A DNA stretch of 8,859 bases from an uncultured Bacilli bacterium (GTDB taxonomy: Bacteria > Bacillota_I > Bacilli_A > RF39 > UBA660), in assembly GCA_947625315.1 (NCBI GenBank), contig CANQOE010000042.1:1-8859 (forward strand). The letters are read 5' to 3'. The position numbers and the translations under genes are program-made. The notes under the pieces were generated by a model. It worked only from the letters and a program-made list of their open reading frames with translations, searched no databases and was not told the origin of the DNA. Positions 6,535 through 8,859 of the stretch are shown here, piece by piece; positions within the stretch are counted from its first letter, which is position 1; the number at the start of each line of letters is the position of its first letter.

Positions 6535-6561
6535 GAAAAAAATAAATTTTTTCATTTAAAC

Positions 6562-6569
6562 TACTGCAT
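6562..6569. repeat. Retron a1 repeat
   Basis: TACTGCAT on the plus strand; ATGCAGTA in the RNA, overlapping the predicted 5' end of the transcript. Perfect complement of a2 (6390-6397). The next RNA base is G (6561), the expected branch point. Confidence 0.8.
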
Positions 6570-6573
6570 ATAT

Positions 6574-6602
6574 ATTGTAGCATAATTTGTGAATGTTTGC
6601 AA
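6574..6602 (-). promoter_or_regulatory. Retron promoter
   Basis: On the minus strand, TTGCAA (6597-6602) and TACAAT (6574-6579) are 17 bases apart, with an extended -10 TG one base before the -10. The predicted start (about 6567) falls inside a1, so the RNA would begin at the first bases of the msr. A weak opposing promoter for the plus-strand genes (TTGTGA 6587-6592, TAATTT 6610-6615, 17-base spacing) overlaps it. Confidence 0.75.
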
Positions 6603-6638
6603 TTAGAAGTAATTTTTAAAAAGTTGGAGAAAAAAATA

Positions 6639-6731
6639 ATGAATAAGAGTTGGAATTGTTATGAATTACTAAATAAATTTATTTTAATAACTTATAATTT
6701 AAAAGTATTTACTCATAATAAAAATGGGTGA
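6639..6731 (+). CDS. Small ORF (30 residues) upstream of the penicillin-binding protein
   Basis: A 30-codon ORF begins MNKSWNCYELLNK and has a short hydrophobic stretch (FILITY). Its ATG is 8 bases after GGAGA (6626-6630), a better ribosome site than that of the gene downstream. Its TGA stop (6729-6731) is part of the GGGTGA sequence that serves as the ribosome site of the penicillin-binding protein, whose ATG is 6 bases later. This layout suggests translational coupling or a leader peptide. I do not recognise the peptide, and a chance ORF in AT-rich DNA is possible. Confidence 0.45.
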   Translation: MNKSWNCYELLNKFILITYNLKVFTHNKNG

Positions 6732-6737
6732 AGACTA

Positions 6738-8690
6738 ATGAAAGCTTTAAGGTTCTTATTAAAAAGTGCAATATTTATGTTTGCTTCTTTTATTGTTGTT
6801 ATTGTAGGTTTATATACTTATGCTTATTTAAGTCCTAAATTAGAACTTAAAACAGCAGGGCAATATTATTTATACGATAATAATGAGGAATTAGTTTATC
6901 AAGGAAGCAGCAGTAGTAAATGGGTTGATTTAAAAGATATTAACTATAATTTAATTAATGCGGTCATTAGTGTGGAAGATAAAAACTTTTATAATCATCA
7001 TGGCTTTGATTATTTAAGAATTATTAAAGCTATGTATACTAATATTAAAAATAAGAAGATTACTCAAGGAGCTTCGACTATATCCCAACAATATGTTAAA
7101 AATATTTATTTGGATTTTGATTCTACTTGGGAACGAAAAATTGAAGAAGCTTTTTTGACTTTAGAATTAGAAGTCCATTATAGTAAAGATGAAATATTAG
7201 AAGGATACTTAAATACCATTAATTATGGGCAAGGCAACTATGGAATAGCTAATGCTGCCCATTATTACTTCAATAAAGAACCTTTAGATTTAACTCTGGA
7301 AGAAGCTCTTATTTTGGCAGGTATTCCTAATAGCCCTGCTAATTATAATCCGGTTGCTAATTATGAAGCTAGTATAAATAGAGCTAAAGTTGTAGCTAAA
7401 GCAATGCTAGATAATAAATATATAACTAAAGAAGAATATGATAATTTATTTTTAAATGATATTGAAATATATGGAAAAGCTAGTGAAGAAAATTTAGATA
7501 TGCTTATGTATTATCAAGATGCTGTTAAACAAGAGTTAAAAGAATTAAAAACTATTCCTGATAATTTAATCCAAAATGGGGGAATAAAGATTTATACTTA
7601 TTTAGATTTAGATGCGCAAGAAAAATTAGAAAAAAACATCTTAAAGAATATGAATCAAGAGGAATTACAAACCGCAAGCGTTGTTATCGACCCTAAAAGT
7701 GGCGGCGTAATAGCTTTATCTGGTGGTGTAAATTATGCTTCAAGTCAGTATAATAGAGCTATCTCATCCCAAAGACAAGTGGGAAGTGTAATGAAGCCAT
7801 TTTTGTATTATACCGCTTTAGAAGAGGGGATGACTTCTTCTTCTACTTTTAATAGTCAATATACCACATTTTCTTTAAGTAATGGTAAATTTTATTCTCC
7901 TAAAAATTATGGCTCAGTGTATGCAAATAAACCAATAACTATGGCCGAAGCTATCGCTGTTTCAGATAATGTATATGCTGTTAAAACTAATATGTTTTTG
8001 GGGCCAGAAAAGCTAGTAGAAACGGCTAAAAAAGTTGGTATTCAAGCCGAATTAGAAGCTAATCCTTCTTTGGCTTTAGGAACAGGAAATATTAGTGTTT
8101 TAGATTTAGCAAGAGGTTATACAACTTTAGCTACCGGAGGTTTTAGAAAAAATATCGGTTTAATTAAAAGAGTAGAAGATAGTCAAGGGAATATTATTTA
8201 TGAACATAAACCTGATGAAGAATTAGTTTTAAATATCAATGATACTTATATATTAAATGAAATGTTGACTAGTTCTACTAATAGCCAATTTATTGATTAT
8301 GCAAGACCAACAGCTTTGGTTATAGCTTCTCAATTATCGCGAAAGTATGCTATTAAAACAGGAACAACAGCATCAGATTATTGGATATGTGGTTATAATC
8401 CAGATATTTTAATGGTTACTTGGGTAGGATATGATGACAATCGAGATGTTGAGGCAGCTTTAGCTAGTGTAAGTAAAAAGATATGGGCCGATACAGTGGA
8501 AGATATTTTAAAAGATAAAGAAGCTAATTGGTATGAAATGCCCAATAATGTTGTTAGTGTTTTGTTAGATGCGGCGAGTGGTAAACCAACTAATGATGGA
8601 ACGAAAGCGGCTTTGTTTTACTTTGTTAAAGGAACGGAGAATATGGTTTTAGATGGGGAAGCGGTATTTAAAGAAAAAGAAGAAGATTAA
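6738..8690 (+). CDS. Bifunctional class A penicillin-binding protein (PBP1A family)
   Basis: This membrane-anchored enzyme polymerises lipid II glycan strands and cross-links their peptides outside the cell membrane. Residues 7-32 form the N-terminal transmembrane anchor after a short basic cytoplasmic start. The GT51 glycosyltransferase domain (about 45-230) has its motifs in order: SVEDKNFYNHHGFD (78-91, catalytic E80), GASTISQQ (111-118), RKIEEAFLTLELE (133-145), and KDEILEGYLNTINYGQGNYG (150-169). The transpeptidase domain (about 310-610) has SVMK (350-353, acylated serine S350), SDN (409-411) and KTG (540-542), followed by VTWVGYDDN. All catalytic motifs are intact, and the 650 residues are normal, though there is no long C-terminal extension. 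The ATG has only a weak site, GGGTGA, shared with the stop of the small ORF upstream. The gene is followed by a strong terminator. Confidence 0.95.
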   Translation: MKALRFLLKSAIFMFASFIVVIVGLYTYAYLSPKLELKTAGQYYLYDNNEELVYQGSSSSKWVDLKDINYNLINAVISVEDKNFYNHHGFDYLRIIKAMYTNIKNKKITQGASTISQQYVKNIYLDFDSTWERKIEEAFLTLELEVHYSKDEILEGYLNTINYGQGNYGIANAAHYYFNKEPLDLTLEEALILAGIPNSPANYNPVANYEASINRAKVVAKAMLDNKYITKEEYDNLFLNDIEIYGKASEENLDMLMYYQDAVKQELKELKTIPDNLIQNGGIKIYTYLDLDAQEKLEKNILKNMNQEELQTASVVIDPKSGGVIALSGGVNYASSQYNRAISSQRQVGSVMKPFLYYTALEEGMTSSSTFNSQYTTFSLSNGKFYSPKNYGSVYANKPITMAEAIAVSDNVYAVKTNMFLGPEKLVETAKKVGIQAELEANPSLALGTGNISVLDLARGYTTLATGGFRKNIGLIKRVEDSQGNIIYEHKPDEELVLNINDTYILNEMLTSSTNSQFIDYARPTALVIASQLSRKYAIKTGTTASDYWICGYNPDILMVTWVGYDDNRDVEAALASVSKKIWADTVEDILKDKEANWYEMPNNVVSVLLDAASGKPTNDGTKAALFYFVKGTENMVLDGEAVFKEKEED

Positions 8691-8692
8691 AT

Positions 8693-8724
8693 TGTTAGTA
8701 ACTTATGGGTTACTAACATTTTTT
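8693..8724 (+). terminator. Intrinsic terminator of the penicillin-binding protein gene
   Basis: TGTTAGTAAC (8693-8702) pairs perfectly over 10 bases with GTTACTAACA (8709-8718) around a 6-base loop, followed directly by six T. It begins 2 bases after the stop codon. The T-run continues into six A, so it may also work weakly in the other direction. Confidence 0.9.
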
Positions 8725-8787
8725 AAAAAATGGCACCAATACTCAAACTTTCCTGACATAATTCGACACAGATAAAAGTTACTTAAG

Positions 8788-8796
8788 TGTTATAAT
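8788..8796 (+). promoter_or_regulatory. Extended -10 promoter of the right-edge gene
   Basis: A perfect TATAAT (8791-8796) with an extended TG (8788-8789) lies 18 bases before the start codon. No good -35 is found at 17 bases; TCGACA (8763-8768) resembles one but is 22 bases away. The region 8731-8790 holds short motifs (GACATAATTCGACA, and AACTTT/AAAGTT inverted repeats) that might belong to an IS end. Confidence 0.55.
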
Positions 8797-8814
8797 GTTC
8801 TTGAGGCGATATTA

Positions 8815-8859
8815 ATGACAGAAGAAAAACATTATAAAACAATCGTAAATTTAATTGAA
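8815..8859 (+). CDS. Start of a gene cut by the window edge, possible transposase
   Basis: Only the first 15 codons are present (MTEEKHYKTIVNLIE, open to the window end). The ATG has GAGG 8 bases upstream and a good promoter, so a real gene is likely. The short start before a probable helix resembles the N-terminus of some HTH-plus-rve transposases, and the upstream motifs could be an IS end, but 15 residues cannot settle it. A regulator or other HTH protein is equally possible. Confidence 0.45.
   Translation, partial: MTEEKHYKTIVNLIE

Larger units (their letters stand above)
6390..6569 (-). ncRNA. Retron non-coding RNA (msr-msd)
   Basis: This is the predicted template and primer RNA of the retron. 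It starts at or within a few bases of the predicted transcription start and ends 2 bases before the RT ribosome site. It is bounded by an 8-bp perfect inverted repeat (a1 at 6562-6569, a2 at 6390-6397). The base right after a1 is a G (6561), which is where retrons have the branching guanosine. The msr half (about 6511-6561) is AT-rich with one clear hairpin. The msd half (about 6398-6510) has a long imperfect outer stem and a GC-rich structured tip. By hand count, 6421-6480 is 34/60 G+C whereas 6481-6560 is 12/80. Reverse transcription would begin opposite 6398 and give a DNA reading CTAATTGATATGG on the plus strand, of roughly 100 bases. Exact ends and retron type are not established. Confidence 0.85.

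Noticed and set aside
5425..6602. Group II intron or diversity-generating retroelement
   Set aside because: The RT lacks maturase and endonuclease domains, no intron domain V-like hairpin was seen around it, and no template/variable repeat pair was noticed; the adjoining a1/a2 RNA fits a retron.
1..8859. CRISPR array
   Set aside because: No regularly spaced identical repeats of 20 bases or more were seen; the repeats at 1-58 are only heptamers with uneven spacing.

Overview
This is an AT-rich window from a low-GC Gram-positive bacterium with a cell wall, most likely Bacillota, class Bacilli. An uncultured gut lineage near Erysipelotrichales/RF39 would fit, but that placement is inference. 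The reasons are an RNA polymerase delta subunit (RpoE, found in Bacilli and relatives), the order DUF1934-like gene, argS, rpoE as in Bacillus, a class A penicillin-binding protein, strong AGGAGG-type ribosome sites, sigma-A-like promoters, and TGA used as a stop with TGG for Trp (standard code).

Layout. Positions 1-60 hold short repeats that resemble the end of an insertion sequence. Positions 67-5298 are on the minus strand. Read in the direction of transcription they are a small basic protein of unknown function (5098-5298, its own promoter and terminator), a DUF1934-like gene, argS, rpoE, prfA (RF1), prmC (the RF1/RF2 glutamine methyltransferase) and a cysteine-containing 128-residue protein with its own promoter. 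This is a translation and transcription block: ArgRS charges tRNA-Arg, RF1 ends translation, PrmC methylates the GGQ glutamine of RF1, and delta tunes RNA polymerase.

Positions 5425-6602 are the centre of interest: a retron, also on the minus strand. A near-consensus extended -10 promoter starts a roughly 180-nt non-coding RNA bounded by an 8-bp inverted repeat (a1/a2), with a G immediately after a1 as the expected branch nucleotide. It has an msr hairpin and a GC-rich, structured msd in otherwise very AT-rich DNA. It is followed directly by an AGGAGGT site and a 315-residue retron-type reverse transcriptase with YSDD. No known effector gene is fused or obviously linked. The only close candidate is the 66-residue basic protein just downstream.

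Positions 6639-8690 run on the plus strand: a 30-codon ORF with its own ribosome site whose stop overlaps the ribosome site of a complete bifunctional class A penicillin-binding protein. A strong terminator follows (8693-8724). The last 45 bases begin another gene with a good promoter, possibly a transposase.
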